64,000 nt of DNA from Asterella californica. Lineage: Eukaryota > Streptophyta > Marchantiopsida > Marchantiales > Aytoniaceae. A model generated the notes under the pieces. It had not been told where the DNA came from and made no database searches. It saw only the letters and a program-made list of their open reading frames with translations. The position numbers and the translations under genes are program-made. Positions 1 to 11,665 of this stretch are shown here, one piece after another. The first letter of the stretch is position 1; every line of letters starts with the position of its first letter. The DNA lies in NCBI GenBank assembly GCA_036924285.1, contig JAYKYS010000015.1:5208001-5272000 (forward strand). Direction: 5' to 3'.

Positions 1-2903
1 CATGCCTAGATAGCATCTCCTTGAAGCTCTTTTTCTCTTGCTCAGTAAGAAATCCTTCACCTCCAATCCTTAGCTCCTTTAGTGTTGTTTTTGTGAACTG
101 GTGTCCAATTCTTCGGGCTCCTCGGAGCGTCGGTTCTCGTACAGCTTGCTCCATCTTCTGATCGTAGTCGAGTGGTAAAAGCAAAACCACTGGTTTGACT
201 TTCTTCGTCACTGACTTGTACTTGATCTCCACATACACTTCTTGTCGGTCTATGAACGTATCAATTACATCGTAAAGCTCCTTGGAGCTCACTCTCACCA
301 CTCTATCTACATCATCTATAGAACTTTTTACTATAGATTTCAACTTCTCTATAGTATCTACCAAATATTGTTCTTCAAACACTCCATATATATATTCATC
401 TCCTGCTAACTCTCCACTATCTCACAAAGACTGTTGTACATACTTCACATGTTGTCTCTCAAACCTCTTTAGATTCTCAACCTTCCTATAACACACTAAT
501 CCACATGATGTCAATCCTAAGAAGCTAGTCGATAAAACTTCATGCTCTATGAGATCATGCGAGAATTCTATCTCTACTGTACCGTTGAAGTCTCGCTTTT
601 CAATGACACTCTGCCAAAACCCTTAGTCTCTCTAAACTCTTGAGTAATCTTAGGTAGCGGACGGTCTCTCAAGCTATCACGATTCCTCTCATGTTCTGCT
701 GCAACGGTCTAAAACTGAACTGCTCTTCTGCCATCTCTACTACGTATCCTAGCATAGGCTGAACCATCATTCATAACTCGTGTCTCCATTCTAACAGCAG
801 TAATGTAAGGCTGCCCTAGAATGATAGGATAAGTTGACATATCTTGTACAAAGAAATTCTGGACATCACTGAGGTCACCCACAATTACCTTGATGTTGGG
901 ACAAGCACCATAGAGTTCTCCCCTCTGGTTGTTGACAACACGGATAAGCCATCCATGGTCGGTGTCTATAGACCACCTCCCAGGCTTGTACAGCTCCTTA
1001 GACATTAGATTAATCTCTGAGCCGTGATCAATCAATACCACCACATGTTTCTCTAGATCTCCCAGCTTCACTAAGGTCTCTGTGGTTGCTCTCGCCCAAT
1101 GGTTGTGAGAGTAATGGCTCTTCTGCGATGCTTTCATCTCATCTTCAAACCTCACGTGCTGATATGACCTCCTCTCTGATACTTGAGAGCAGTAACCAGC
1201 AATCTCATCTTTCTCATCTTCCGACAGTTTGGTCCTTAGAGCGCTAAGCGTAGCTGCTTCACCCAAAATCTGACGTTTCCTCTTGATGATATTTATGATA
1301 ACCTCACGGAACCCAAAGTAAACTCAACCTTCTCATTCAAAATACGATTCTCTAATACTTGCTTTAGGTCTGTAGCAATCTCAATGTCAGACTGAAGTTT
1401 GTATGCAGGCATCTTACCCTTCTCCTTGCTCTTCTCCTTCTCCTTTGGTGTTGTAGGTGGTAGATCCTCTATACTCTCCTCCCGAGTAGATGTTGTCTCC
1501 TGCCTTGTCTCTGACCTAGCCCTTTCACTCCTTGTGACAGGTCGTTTGGCTATAGAAGCCTCACCTACATCCTCCCTCCTGCGTTTTTCTTCTAGTACAA
1601 CTTCATGATGACTTCTTGCAACATAAGCATGTACTGACATAGCATCCACAAGGTCATTCCATCTTGTAGCTTCTCGAATTGAGTTGCCAACCCTCCGCAA
1701 CACATCCTTGTTTAGCTTTGTTCTAGCTACGGACCGCACTACATCAGACCACAACCCAGTAGTCCTTTTCTCTCTCTCCATTCCACTTTCACTCCACAAG
1801 TAGCAGCATTCACAAGAGAAACAACATGTGATGCAGATATCTCATTCACAAATCTTTTCATACCACTCTTGCCAAAGTTGGTTCCCAACATCATCCCAGT
1901 CTCTCTCAAATGGATCTTATCGTCTTTGAGAAGATAAGATCCTTCCTCAGCGCATCTATAAACTCCTCACAATCTTTTCTTACATGGTCTAGGCTATCGC
2001 ATCATATACAACAATGAACAAAGTCTTCTCTCATCTGAGGTCTCTGCATAGCAAGCTGTACATTCTGCTCCTTCTCTTCTAACCTAGTGAGCTTAAGCTT
2101 AAGCTCCTTCATACCCTGATCAACTCATCAAGCGATGAGTCTTCCTCTCTAGCAATTACCAAAGTAGGCTTAGTATACAACTGCTTGACAAGAATTATCA
2201 GAGGTGCTTCTTCACTTACCACCACTTTGTCCCTTCTCTATGTCTCTTGGTCAGCAAGGAAACAACCTCTTCAACCTCCTTCCAATCAGTCTTCAATCCT
2301 CTCTTCTCACTCTTGTCTTCCAACAACAACTCAAGCTTCTCCTGAATCACGTCCCCTGCTTGTAAGAAAAGCTCCGTCTTCTCAACCTCTAGTGTAAGCT
2401 TTTTTGTCCTAGAAAGCTGAGCATATTGATGATCAAACTCCCTTAACAACTCATTTACAGACAAACTTTTGTTGGGCTTAACCACACACTCCAAGAATGT
2501 TCTCTTGGTCACCCTCTCTGAATCTTCAGTGTACCTCCTTCAAAGTTCGCATAAAGCTCTCCCAACTCTGTCCTTGCTGCTGCTTGAGCTCCTTCACACG
2601 CCCACGAATCTCAAGACAACAGCAAGTTCAAAGTTCTCCATCTCTTTTCCTAGACACCTTGTTCACCTCCATCTCCCTAGCATAGTATCGCACATACTTG
2701 GAAATATATGTCTCCTTGAACTGGTCCATTTTGTGCACCACTGATTGCAACGCCTTGGTTGCTAATACCTCCTTCCTCTCTGTGCTCTGCTGCTGTTGCA
2801 TAAACATGTGAAAAGCTTAGAACATCTTCATCGTAACAACATCAAACTGAACAAGTTGCTGAGCAGCAGCAGCACCTCCACTTGATGATCCTTGGTTGGC
2901 CAT
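1..2903 (-). pseudogene. Degenerate gag-protease-RT linker of a Ty3/gypsy retrotransposon
   Basis: The minus strand starts at an ATG at 2903-2901 and carries a gag capsid-like region, visible as the ORF at 2512-2216 with a leucine- and glutamate-rich helical character. The ORF at 1799-1293 ends in a K-rich linker followed by AYKLQSDIE. The ORF at 1266-709 is a retropepsin: LIDHGSEINLM is the active-site loop and YPIILGQPYI the second conserved hydrophobic-Gly motif. Below 709 the linker toward reverse transcriptase (FTKTTLKELRIGGEGF) runs off the left edge. Stops and frameshifts break the frame repeatedly, for example a stop soon after the gag start and a shift near 1290, so this copy is dead. 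DHG in place of the usual D(S/T)G may be a family trait. A 5' LTR lies directly upstream. Assignment to gypsy rests on the gag-PR-linker order; RT itself is outside the window. Confidence 0.85.
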
Positions 2904-2950
2904 GATATCTGATCTTGTAACACTCTCAAGAAAACTCCCACCCTAGATGT

Positions 2951-2968
2951 TTCACGTCGAATTCACCA
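2951..2968 (-). other. Candidate primer-binding site
   Basis: On the minus strand this reads TGGTGAATTCGACGTGAA. It starts with TGG, the complement of a tRNA CCA end, and sits 10 bases inside the LTR boundary. The same block with one change recurs at 60438-60455, at the same distance from its LTR. I do not recognise the donor tRNA. Confidence 0.55.
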
Positions 2969-2978
2969 AAAGAGAGTA

Positions 2979-4361
2979 TGTGGAGTGTGATCCGTCTACT
3001 GGGTTTCTGGCTGTGGTTGTTTACTCAAGAGGTAGGCATTTCAGGTTACAACAGGATGCTATAAACACTCACACAAGTGTGTAGGATCCTCTAATATGCT
3101 CAAAAAGCGAAATTCAAGTCTAACTAGTAGTAATAGGATCAAGCGGTGAACTTTAACACTCAAGGGAGAGGAAAATATGACGGTTCAGACTTCTAAAACC
3201 CTCCTACATGCAAAAGAGGCCCTACTGAACACACACACGAAATTTCAGCCTGAGATCAAATTCTAGCACCGAGATATGAACAGAAACGTTCTGAATAAAG
3301 AGATTACGGCAATTTCTTACACCCAGATGGCTATTTCGACCTAGAAGAGAAAATTGGCTCGATCACTTTCGATGATTCTTACAGGACTTGGAGTCTACAA
3401 GATGTTGAACATCCCTTTGAAATTTTACCTCCTGATTGTACACAGTTCTCCAGATCTCGTTCTTTGAAGTTGCTGCTCTAGATTGAGAGCTTTTCAGACC
3501 CCCTCTGCTTCAGCGGTCGCTTTGAATTATTCAATCACTCAAATGACATGAAACTTTTTAGACAGTCATAGCCCTACTGACAATGAACGCAACCACGTAG
3601 GTTTGAAGCGATTATCTCTTTTCTGCTGGAATTAACACTCAAAACCCCAAATCAACTAAAGTGATGCAGTTTCAACTCAATCCGAACTTCAATTTGGCAT
3701 AACTCCTTCTTTATTGCTCCAAATCAATCAAAATGTTCATTGACAGTGACTGACACGACGAGCTCTCTCCTCTTGTGTTCTCTGATTTCTCAATGCCCTT
3801 ACCAAAAGCTCTAACTTCTCTTAAGACCTCTGCTTCTAAGTTTAGAGTTTCACATAAGATAAAAATGGACCAATGGGAATCCATAGCTCCACTTCCTGTC
3901 TTTTTGTGCCCTAATCCACTTGTTAACTTAATTTCACACATAAGTTATCACAGTCAAGCCTCTAAAGTGCCAGCGTAAATCCGAAACTTCATGCGAAGAC
4001 ATGTAAAATAACACGTAACCCTGAAAGATAACTTAAACAAGCTAGAAAGCATGCATAGGCGACATGTAAGTACAACCCGTGAGCTTAAACTCTATCCACA
4101 TGGTAGACCTAAAGTTATATACTTTGACAACATAGATAAGCATGAAATCACTTACACAAGCGCACGAGTGCTTGAACAAGATAGATAACATACTATCAAC
4201 CTACTAGGACTCAAAATGTATAACACAATAGTGTTAACACCGTATGCAAAGGTGTCAAACATATACATAAAGGACTAGAAGTAATATGAGCTAACTTCTA
4301 GAACTACTAAACTCAAGTGTCGGAGTAGAAATGTAACATGTACCCGTCAAGTAGCGCGACA
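2979..4361 (-). repeat. 5' LTR of the left-edge gypsy element
   Basis: The LTR is defined by alignment with the related copy at 60466-61747. Both start with TGT(G/C)..GAGTGTGATCCG on the plus strand and end with GTAGCGCGACA, giving TG/CA termini. This copy is 1,383 bp; the other is 1,282 bp, mainly because of a deletion of about 100 bp corresponding to roughly 4080-4200 here. The element reads leftward from 4361. The partner 3' LTR lies outside the window, so no target duplication can be checked. Confidence 0.85.
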
Positions 4362-4500
4362 ATGCTGAATCACTCTCATTGGAGCGATTCAAGGTTGAAT
4401 CACCTCACAGTGGATGATTCATGCTGAATCGCTCAAAATCAACAGCAGTTCAACATAAATCGTTATATTCTAGAGTGATTCAACCCTTTGAGTTGTCCTC
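4362..4500. repeat. Cluster of TGAATCACTC-like decamers in both orientations
   Basis: Within about 130 bases the motif TGAATC(A/G)C(T/C) occurs several times directly (near 4365, 4395, 4422) and as its complement (GAGCGATTCA near 4382, GAGTGATTCA near 4475). It lies between the LTR end and the Harbinger remnant and could be a subterminal repeat of the latter. No coding sequence is seen up to about 4850. Confidence 0.5.
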
Positions 4501-4859
4501 CTTCCTTTGGATTGTTAGAATCTTTATAGTCTATTTTGTCTCTTTGCAGCAACCAGAGGAGAAAAGATGAAGGAAGTCCATCATTTTTCCAGTTCGCTTC
4601 ACAAAAAGACATCCAATCTTTATATCATCTTTATTCGTATAATCCACTTACCTATATAAAACACCGTCTATCTGACGATTAAAGTCTAGACAAAGGTTCA
4701 TAATGTTTTCTTTGATGATGTCTACTAACATTGACATCATTTTCTACATGATATCTTTTCGGATATCTGTCTAGAACTAATTCTAGATCTGCTTAGATCT
4801 CTTGTTTAACAAAGAAATTTACAGCATAGCACAACAAGAAACCCAACGTACTAAAAATT

Positions 4860-5885
4860 TAGTGTCCTTCTTTTTTTTAGTTGAGTATGTAGCTGCTTCA
4901 ATGAATGCCATCTAGATTTTAAAATCCCTATACAGTGCTCGTTTGCAACCGTCGCATGTGCAAAGCAAGTATTGAAATCTTGCTTCTCCTTGTCCCTAGA
5001 AGTCATCCTGAAAGAAGAAACCAGATGCCGAAGAGGATAATAGCCAAAATCATCTAAGAAATACTATTGTGGCTCAAATATATTTGACTCCGATTCTAAA
5101 TATTTCCAAAGTTCAGACCTACGTAAGCAACTTAAGTCTTGGCAGCTCCTAGACATATCTGAAAAAATGAATAAGATCCTCTTGTGGTAATCACATATGA
5201 CTTGGGCATTGACAGAATAATTACATAATATGTTTCATCATCGTATCTAGGTCATCGACATAGGGGTAAGAAAGTCCCATCTTTCAAATCGACATATCCA
5301 AGAAATCCTTTCGACTCAAAAGTACTAGCAATCTGTTGCCGCTCGGTGCGGTTTGGCCATCTCACATGATTCTGTAATCTAGATTCAAAGACAACAATTA
5401 CACGCTTTGTGTAGTTTACCATACTTCCGTGATCTACATGCCAAAGAAATAAAGATCTGTCCAAACATGCACCATTCCTATTATGTCCCAACATGTCAAG
5501 AGCCACTGCTATTGCAAACTCTCAAGGGAGCTTGATCCAGTGTGGATTTATTCTGGAAAATGAGATGATCTTTGATCATTTACAACAAATCTACAAACGA
5601 TGGTCTGTCCATATGTATAAGTTGTCTAAAAGAAGTCTCTGGAAGTTCAGCAAAATAGTTTTCCACAAAATCTTTGCTCTTAGAAATGGAAGTGCTTCGA
5701 TCCATATACCTTGAACTTTGTATGACACGATATCACTCAAACACCTCATCACCAGAACTTGAATCCTCAGCAGAATCTCTATCATTTGTTGAATTCAATG
5801 CATTATCTTCGTCATTAGAATCTCCAAGCGCTTCCATCTCTAAAATGATTTTTATTTTCTGTAACAGTTCTTGTCGTTCGTAAAG
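4860..5885 (-). pseudogene. PIF/Harbinger-type DDE transposase remnant
   Basis: Reading the minus strand across frames gives a recognisable Harbinger transposase. An acidic N-terminus (near 5840-5740) is followed by FVENYFAELPETSFRQL (near 5670), then RQQIASTFESKGFLGYVD, whose Asp is in the first catalytic position (near 5300). DDETYY follows, then YFLDDFGY in the position of the second Asp motif (near 5050), and finally NEHCIGILKSRW with the catalytic Glu (near 4935). Several stops and frameshifts break it, so it is inactive. No partner Myb-like protein and no clear terminal inverted repeats were found. The family call is recognition of the motif order. Confidence 0.75.
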
Positions 5886-6736
5886 TCATGGCATTTTTCA
5901 AACATTTGAGACAGCACATTCATGGAACACATATACATTGTGCACCAGAGTCTGTGTTGTAAAAAAGAAAAAGCCTGAAAGTGAATATACGTCGGAGTGC
6001 AACTCGAGAACAAATGCACGAAATGCACCGATCCAGTTTCAAAAAGCTACATTAGATGATCGATAACAAGGTTTTCAGTTCTCACGGTCTTTCTCTCGTC
6101 TCTTGCTCGTGGTATCAATTCAATTTTTTGTCGCTTATGCCGAGACCAATGACGGATAACTTCCCTACGGCCGCCGAGTCCTTGGTCGTGGTGCAACAAA
6201 TCCTGCGTGCACCTCAGGAGCTACCTGCATGAAAGTTGGATGCAGTCACAACTTCTTCTCGCGGCCTTCAAATATATTGGAAAGATTCCAGCTTTGACAC
6301 GCCATAATAAGAACTCGTCTTTTCTCATTGCTTCTACTTCTCTACTCCTTAATGAAAGTGATAATTACTTTTAGAAGATCACAGTAAAAAATAAATTATT
6401 TATTTCATACAAAAGCATATATTGTGGACGAGAATAACTACAACTCCTAAATTTATATTTTTATATTTCTCGTTTCATTGATATGCATCCAAGTAAGTCC
6501 TCACGGATTTAGAAGTTTAAAATTAAACTATTTAGTAAAAAACTAGTTTAGTTTCAATAATTAGTTTCTTACTAGCAAAGAGTTTAGTTAAACTCTTTCA
6601 TCATAACTTGTCGTAATCATAATTTTTCTCTTGCTCGGTTCCTTTTTCTCTTTACTACATGTTTTTAAACACTAGTATCGTATTATTTCGCATATCACGA
6701 ATCATTTTCCACTATAATGTACTCATCTAAAGTGGA
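5886..6736. other. No gene seen
   Basis: AT-rich sequence, especially 6350-6720, with short ORFs only and no recognisable motif or repeat. Confidence 0.5.
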
Positions 6737-7093
6737 CTACTGTATACCGAAGAGCAGAATTGTCTCATCTGCCGCTTGTCCTCTTTTGAGTTGTGCTTCG
6801 CTAAGTTGCTTGGGACGCATATTTTCCGGAACACCATCTCCGATAATTTCGTATGCAACCACTGCCGGAGGCTCCGCTCGACAAGAAACTCTTTGACCGG
6901 GAACCGAGTGGTTTTGGTGCACCTGTTTTGTCCGTTTATTCGTCAAGAGAAAACAACCCAATCCAGGAACCACTTTCATCCGAGCGTAATTTGGGATTCT
7001 CCTCCCTAGAGGTTCGAAACATTTCCTAACCATTTCTGGAGCTTTGGGATACTCTTTTCCTTCGTGGTCCTGTGGGAGGCCAGATGGGGCCAT
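6737..7093 (-). CDS. Hypothetical ORF, 118 residues, possibly an exon
   Basis: This open minus-strand stretch encodes a basic, proline-containing peptide with a readable central part (VRKCFEPLGRRIPNYARMK, then GLGCFLLTNKRTKQVHQNH). I do not recognise a family. A stop lies about a dozen codons upstream of the first ATG, and a CAG follows that stop, so the segment may begin after a splice acceptor. It would then be a downstream exon of the ORF at 7748-8257. No transmembrane segment or signal is obvious. It could equally be a chance ORF. Confidence 0.3.
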   Translation of the reverse strand: MAPSGLPQDHEGKEYPKAPEMVRKCFEPLGRRIPNYARMKVVPGLGCFLLTNKRTKQVHQNHSVPGQRVSCRAEPPAVVAYEIIGDGVPENMRPKQLSEAQLKRGQAADETILLFGIQ

Positions 7094-7747
7094 GGAGTTG
7101 GTTTTGGACTGTGTACCGAACTACCTTTTCCATGAGCAGTATGTCCTCACATTGAAACCGATCATATGCAGAAGATGTCTTGAGGAAGCAAAGCGCATCT
7201 TTCCTCCTCACTCCTGAGCAAACACTCTCTCAACTCTTTCGCCTTTACCGCTTTCCAATATCAACCAAAGCAGAAAGCTTTTGCAGTTTAGTTTGTCCTC
7301 ATGTGTCGTGCACAAACTAAGTCTTTTGTCGCTGTAATAATACTAACAGAGGCTTACTATGACAAGCTGAAACATCAGTGTTGTACTCTCCTATCTGTCT
7401 AGGCAAGGTAGTCTCTGAAACCATCCATCAGTCAGCAAGAGTAAACAAGATATTCCAACAGCGTCCTCTACATGTACACGGTTGAAGTGTGCAGATTACC
7501 TTGATAGTCGACAGGTGTAATTCTCTGCAGAAGTGATACTCAACTTACAGCTTATTCTTTCCGGCGGTTTCTGAGATAAGACAGGCAGACACCTCTTCTG
7601 CTGAATGCGTTACACGTAATGACGCAAAGCGCTTGCTATGCTCATGCCGCAGCGAACGGATAGATATTCTTGGGTTTCCGGTAAATTGTCGACGATAGTA
7701 AGCAATAGCCGGTTACTCTAACTCGAATGTCGGTCTTTCTAAAACAC

Positions 7748-8257
7748 TTAACAGATAATTTGTCCATATTCATTCATTCCTATCGGCGAAAAGCAGGAAG
7801 AATTTCTCCCCAACCTATAATCAAGAATTTGGCCCGGCGAGTATACAAAGACAACCGGTACTGTCCGAGCGCTGCTCATGCGGCTCTCTGTAATAGGACC
7901 ACCGTCTCGATTCTTGTACCATGATACACCAGTTTCTTGTCTCCCAGTTTTCGATACAGGAACGGTGTTGTCTTCGGATCCGAACCAGTTGGCGCGAAGG
8001 ATATTTGGGTGACCGGAAGGGACAGTCGTTGTTTCGGACTTTCGGTCGGTCGAAGTGCTTCGGGCAAGGAAGGACGTACGTTCTGCATAATACCTTTTGA
8101 TAACCTTTGAGCTCGGCGCTGATGCTTGAGCTCGAAGGTTTCCTGACTTCAGAAGGTCCATAGAGAGAATTGCAGCAGCAGCAGCATGTGGGGCCTGTGT
8201 ACTTGTGGAAAGGACGAAAGGAGATGCTACCTTTAGTCGTAAGCTAAGCGTGCTCAC
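7748..8257 (-). CDS. Hypothetical ORF with an organelle-targeting-like N-terminus
   Basis: The open frame is 169 codons long and begins at a GTG; the first ATG in frame is at 8161-8159, giving about 137 residues. Its N-terminal third is rich in Ser, Ala, Thr, Arg and poor in acidic residues, as in plastid or mitochondrial presequences. The middle (HPNILRANWFGSEDN) looks like real protein but matches nothing I know. The C-terminal part may be intron read-through. No neighbouring gene points to a function. Confidence 0.35.
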   Translation of the reverse strand: MSTLSLRLKVASPFVLSTSTQAPHAAAAAILSMDLLKSGNLRAQASAPSSKVIKRYYAERTSFLARSTSTDRKSETTTVPSGHPNILRANWFGSEDNTVPVSKTGRQETGVSWYKNRDGGPITESRMSSARTVPVVFVYSPGQILDYRLGRNSSCFSPIGMNEYGQIIC

Positions 8258-8570
8258 TGCCCACTCTCCTTTGCGGGCCCATCGCCTCAGCCGGAAACAC
8301 GAAAGAGACAGGCATTTTATACAGTCGCTTGTGTCATTCGCTGATGGAGGAATGATCAGTAAGTCGCTGACTGATAGATCCTTTTTTCTTTCGGCTTACC
8401 GTCGCAAGGGATCGAACGATTTGCTCGTTCCGTTCCTGACATTGTGGCATTTCGTCCATTTTGTATGGACACCATATGATCATATATGCTCATTACCTTC
8501 TTTATCTTTATGTCCACGCATATTCTTGTTTAGGAATCTTTTGTGACATGTTACTTGCAAAAGCTATAAG

Positions 8571-8659
8571 CAGCTAAGGCTGCTTATTCACCCGTGTACA
8601 TGGGTGTTTAATATATATCCTAACCCTCCCGATGGGAAGGGTTAGGATATATATTAAAC
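8571..8659. repeat. Double-hairpin site H1
   Basis: Two stem-loops lie side by side. The first cluster includes GCTTATTCACCC and an imperfect palindrome around TGTACA (8589-8606). The second has perfect 22-bp arms at 8606-8627 and 8638-8659, containing ATCCTAACCCT and its complement, with a 10-base loop. The order is the mirror image of site H2 at 14020-14124. Confidence 0.8.
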
Positions 8660-11287
8660 GCCTTGTTAAGTGACGCTTATTTACAATCCCAATCCCGGAC
8701 TTATACCTTGAGGGACGTCTCAGCCTGCTCTCGACTTATGGGTTCTGTCTCGATCAGTTAGCTGCTTCCGGAGAGATTAACTTTTAACATTTATAAGTGA
8801 CTTTGATTTTATATTATAGCTTAGTACATTATATTTTTATAACACTTACAGGTTTTCCGCTAAGAGAAAACGATTTTCACTGTACAAGTACGTTGGGGAT
8901 GCCTATTCTCTGCGTGGGTGTGGATAGTTTTCACTTTTTCTTTTCTTCTTGGATCCATCAGTCAGTCACCACCTTCCCTTGCTGTATGTATGGAAAAATG
9001 ATGAATTATTGATTGATCGTTTACAGTTGAGAGTCGAGTTCTATCACTGCAGTGCACCCCAGGGAAGAATTTACTCGGAAAGTTTTGTGCGGTTGTGTAC
9101 TTTTACGTCTCCCTGCTATGGGAGCCTCTTTGAATGCATATATATATTATCTCTCTATCTTATGAAGAATTGGATAGAAAGTTTCAAGTACCGGACGACT
9201 GTCACACCCCTTCACAGCACAGCAGGGAAACTCGGATGAAAATAACGGGCCGGGGAGCAAATCGGGGCACCTTCAAGGTGTCGGAGAACTTCTGAGGTGC
9301 CCAAACATGCCGTAGGGTAAACCCGGCCATGTATATATTATTTATTTATTCATTCATTTGAAGCTTCTAATCACTCACACGTGTTAGGCTGGTCTTGTCC
9401 GTGACGTTAGGCTTGTTCAGCGTTGCTGATCCAACCTTAGCAGCCTGTGGGTCTGCTGGTCTACAAGCACGGCACGTAATGAGCCATACCAAGAGAACTA
9501 AGAAACCGATGAGCAGACCTTGGCTACTGGGTAAGGGAACCGACTGAGGCTCGGATGATTCTTACGTCGATAAAATCCGACGCTTAGGATGCTTCTCTCT
9601 CTCTACTGTATTCTTTGCTATACTCTACGGTGAACACGTCTCTTTGCGTAAGCACATGCCGAGCCACTCTAGCCCCGGACACCGAGCCGCGTACTCCTCA
9701 TCCAAATATCCGGCTAGGTACAGAGGGCCGGTCTGCGCCAAACATCTGTCTCTTTGTCATTTCCCGTCTTGTCATAGTGGGATCTAACAGTCTACCCGGT
9801 CTAATGGTTAGAGATGGGGAATAAAATTTTCTGAAATGTAATGTTTTAAAACTCTAAATATTTATTAAATAAATAAGTAAATCTGTGCAACAATCACACA
9901 GAATTATTAGTTTAGGTTGCTTTGTTTTCCTCCACGGATTTATTTTCAGAATGTTTACATATCTCTAATTTTTTTGCTGTGAGATAGCATAGCTACACGT
10001 TGAGTGTGAAAACCAGAAAAGGAATTTTTTTGTCATGTAGCGAACGGACAGATAGAATCATAATTAAAATTGAAAAGTGAAAAGAAATAGCGTAACAGAC
10101 TGATAGGGTCATTATGAAAACAAAACAAACAAATTAGATACGGAGAATCACAAACGCAAGCACCGCAATTCCATCGCAAGCGTAGCTCTTTTTAACCGAG
10201 TTAAAAATATTTTCCGTCTTCAGCTTGTCTTCAAGCTCACGTATTTGTTCGCTGTTCTGAAATGTCATAACGAATGACTATGTCGTTGTTTGAATTTTAA
10301 TTGATATGGTTACTTAAATAACATTGTTAATTTTTGTGTGAAAAAAGTTAGGTTTTAATGTAACTTGGAGGCTCATACGTGTAGTTTAGCTCATTGTAAA
10401 CCATAACGCAAGGAATTTAGTGAAGAGAAAAGTAAGAAAATATGAACTTTTAACTTCTAAACTAATTTTTAGCTTATAGGTTTGTTCAAGTCAGAGTAAG
10501 GCTCTCTAAGAAAAATATATTGTATTTTATATTTATGAAGGTGAATTTTACACATGGTGGATTATAACATTGTGATGTCAAATTTTGTGGATAAAAAATG
10601 GAGCTTATGCATAGGCGACCTATGGGGATTCTACTAGCCCCTAATGAGAACTCGTTTATACATTTTTCAGTTTCTTTAGTTTGCACTTCTAGCCAAGGGG
10701 AAGAAAAAGTCAAGCAGCTTCTGGGGATAAAAGATCTTGGTTTCTCATTCGTTTATCCGTTATGTATCAACTATATATACATCCAGGTGATAACTCAAAT
10801 GCACGTCCGACGAATAATATCTTCCCTAACGGCCTTGTACAGGCAACTTGGAGATGAAAAAATCATTTACAAAACCTGTGAAACCGTTGGCCACCACAGA
10901 TTTAGCCATAAGACCGCGCATTAAGAAAGAGAGGTTGCAGTGTAAAATTACTGATTTTATACTGTGGCGCACTGAAGTCAGGTTGCAGTGTCAAATTATT
11001 GGGTTTTTTACTGGGACGCAGTGAAACCAAATTATTGATTTTTTCTCTACGGCTTCACAGCCACGGAAAGAAGCAGCGCCGGGTTTCACGTTGTCGGGTC
11101 AAAGTCAAACGATAATCTAAATTTGAATAGTTAAATTTAAAATACTATATATAAAAATCTTAATTTAAACTTCTCTGTCAAAGAAACACATGGCTTTCAG
11201 AAAATCACAAAGATCCATAAGCGTTGTGATTGTCTAGGAACCTCACGTATAAGTCAAGTTGTTTTCACAAATAAAATTGAATTCCTG
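8660..11287. other. Non-coding stretch upstream of the Rep-like ORF
   Basis: No convincing gene. An open frame at 10598-10924 (plus, 108 codons) has no recognisable motif. A short imperfect direct repeat beginning AGGTTGCAGTGT occurs at about 10932 and 10981. The composition is mixed, with AT-rich stretches around 9840-10100 and 11100-11280. Confidence 0.5.
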
Positions 11288-11665
11288 TTGCCTGGGTCGG
11301 ATTACGTGAAAATATCTTACGCTTTCTTAGAGGCGATCAAGTGTTTCCACTGTATAGTCGGTCCTTTCTTATATGTGGAGTCCAAAGACTTCTGGCTGAT
11401 TCTGAAAGATAGTCGATCTATCATTTTTTCTTATCTGAAGTTCATCTATCACGAAGAGAATGACACTCTGAAGCTAGTCGTTTATTCTGTGTTTAGGCGG
11501 AAATATCTAACTTGCGTATGCGAGACAGTAAACAGTCGAATTTACAGGATAGGTTGTAAGCACTATCCATACCCTTCTGATGCAAATGCGGCATGCTGCT
11601 CACGCGAAGCGAGCAGCGATCAGTCTGAGTGTTCCTCGGAAGCAAACAATAAGCAAAAGTCTTGA
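11288..11665 (+). pseudogene. N-terminal segment with a SWIM-like zinc motif, upstream of the Rep core
   Basis: This open frame of 125 codons ends in a block with CVC, eleven residues, then CKH, i.e. the CxC..CxH spacing of SWIM-type zinc fingers, followed by YPYP. The decayed copy at 21540-22530 has the same block (CIC, eleven residues, CKH, then YPFP), so the motif is conserved between copies. The frame differs from the Rep core that overlaps its end (from 11580), which implies a frameshift or an unseen intron near 11600-11665. SWIM fingers are known in MULE transposases and FAR1-type proteins. Joining one to a Rep domain is my inference. Confidence 0.5.

Noticed and set aside
8205..8546. 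113-codon plus-strand ORF
   Set aside because: Overlaps the start of a more protein-like minus-strand frame and has no motif.
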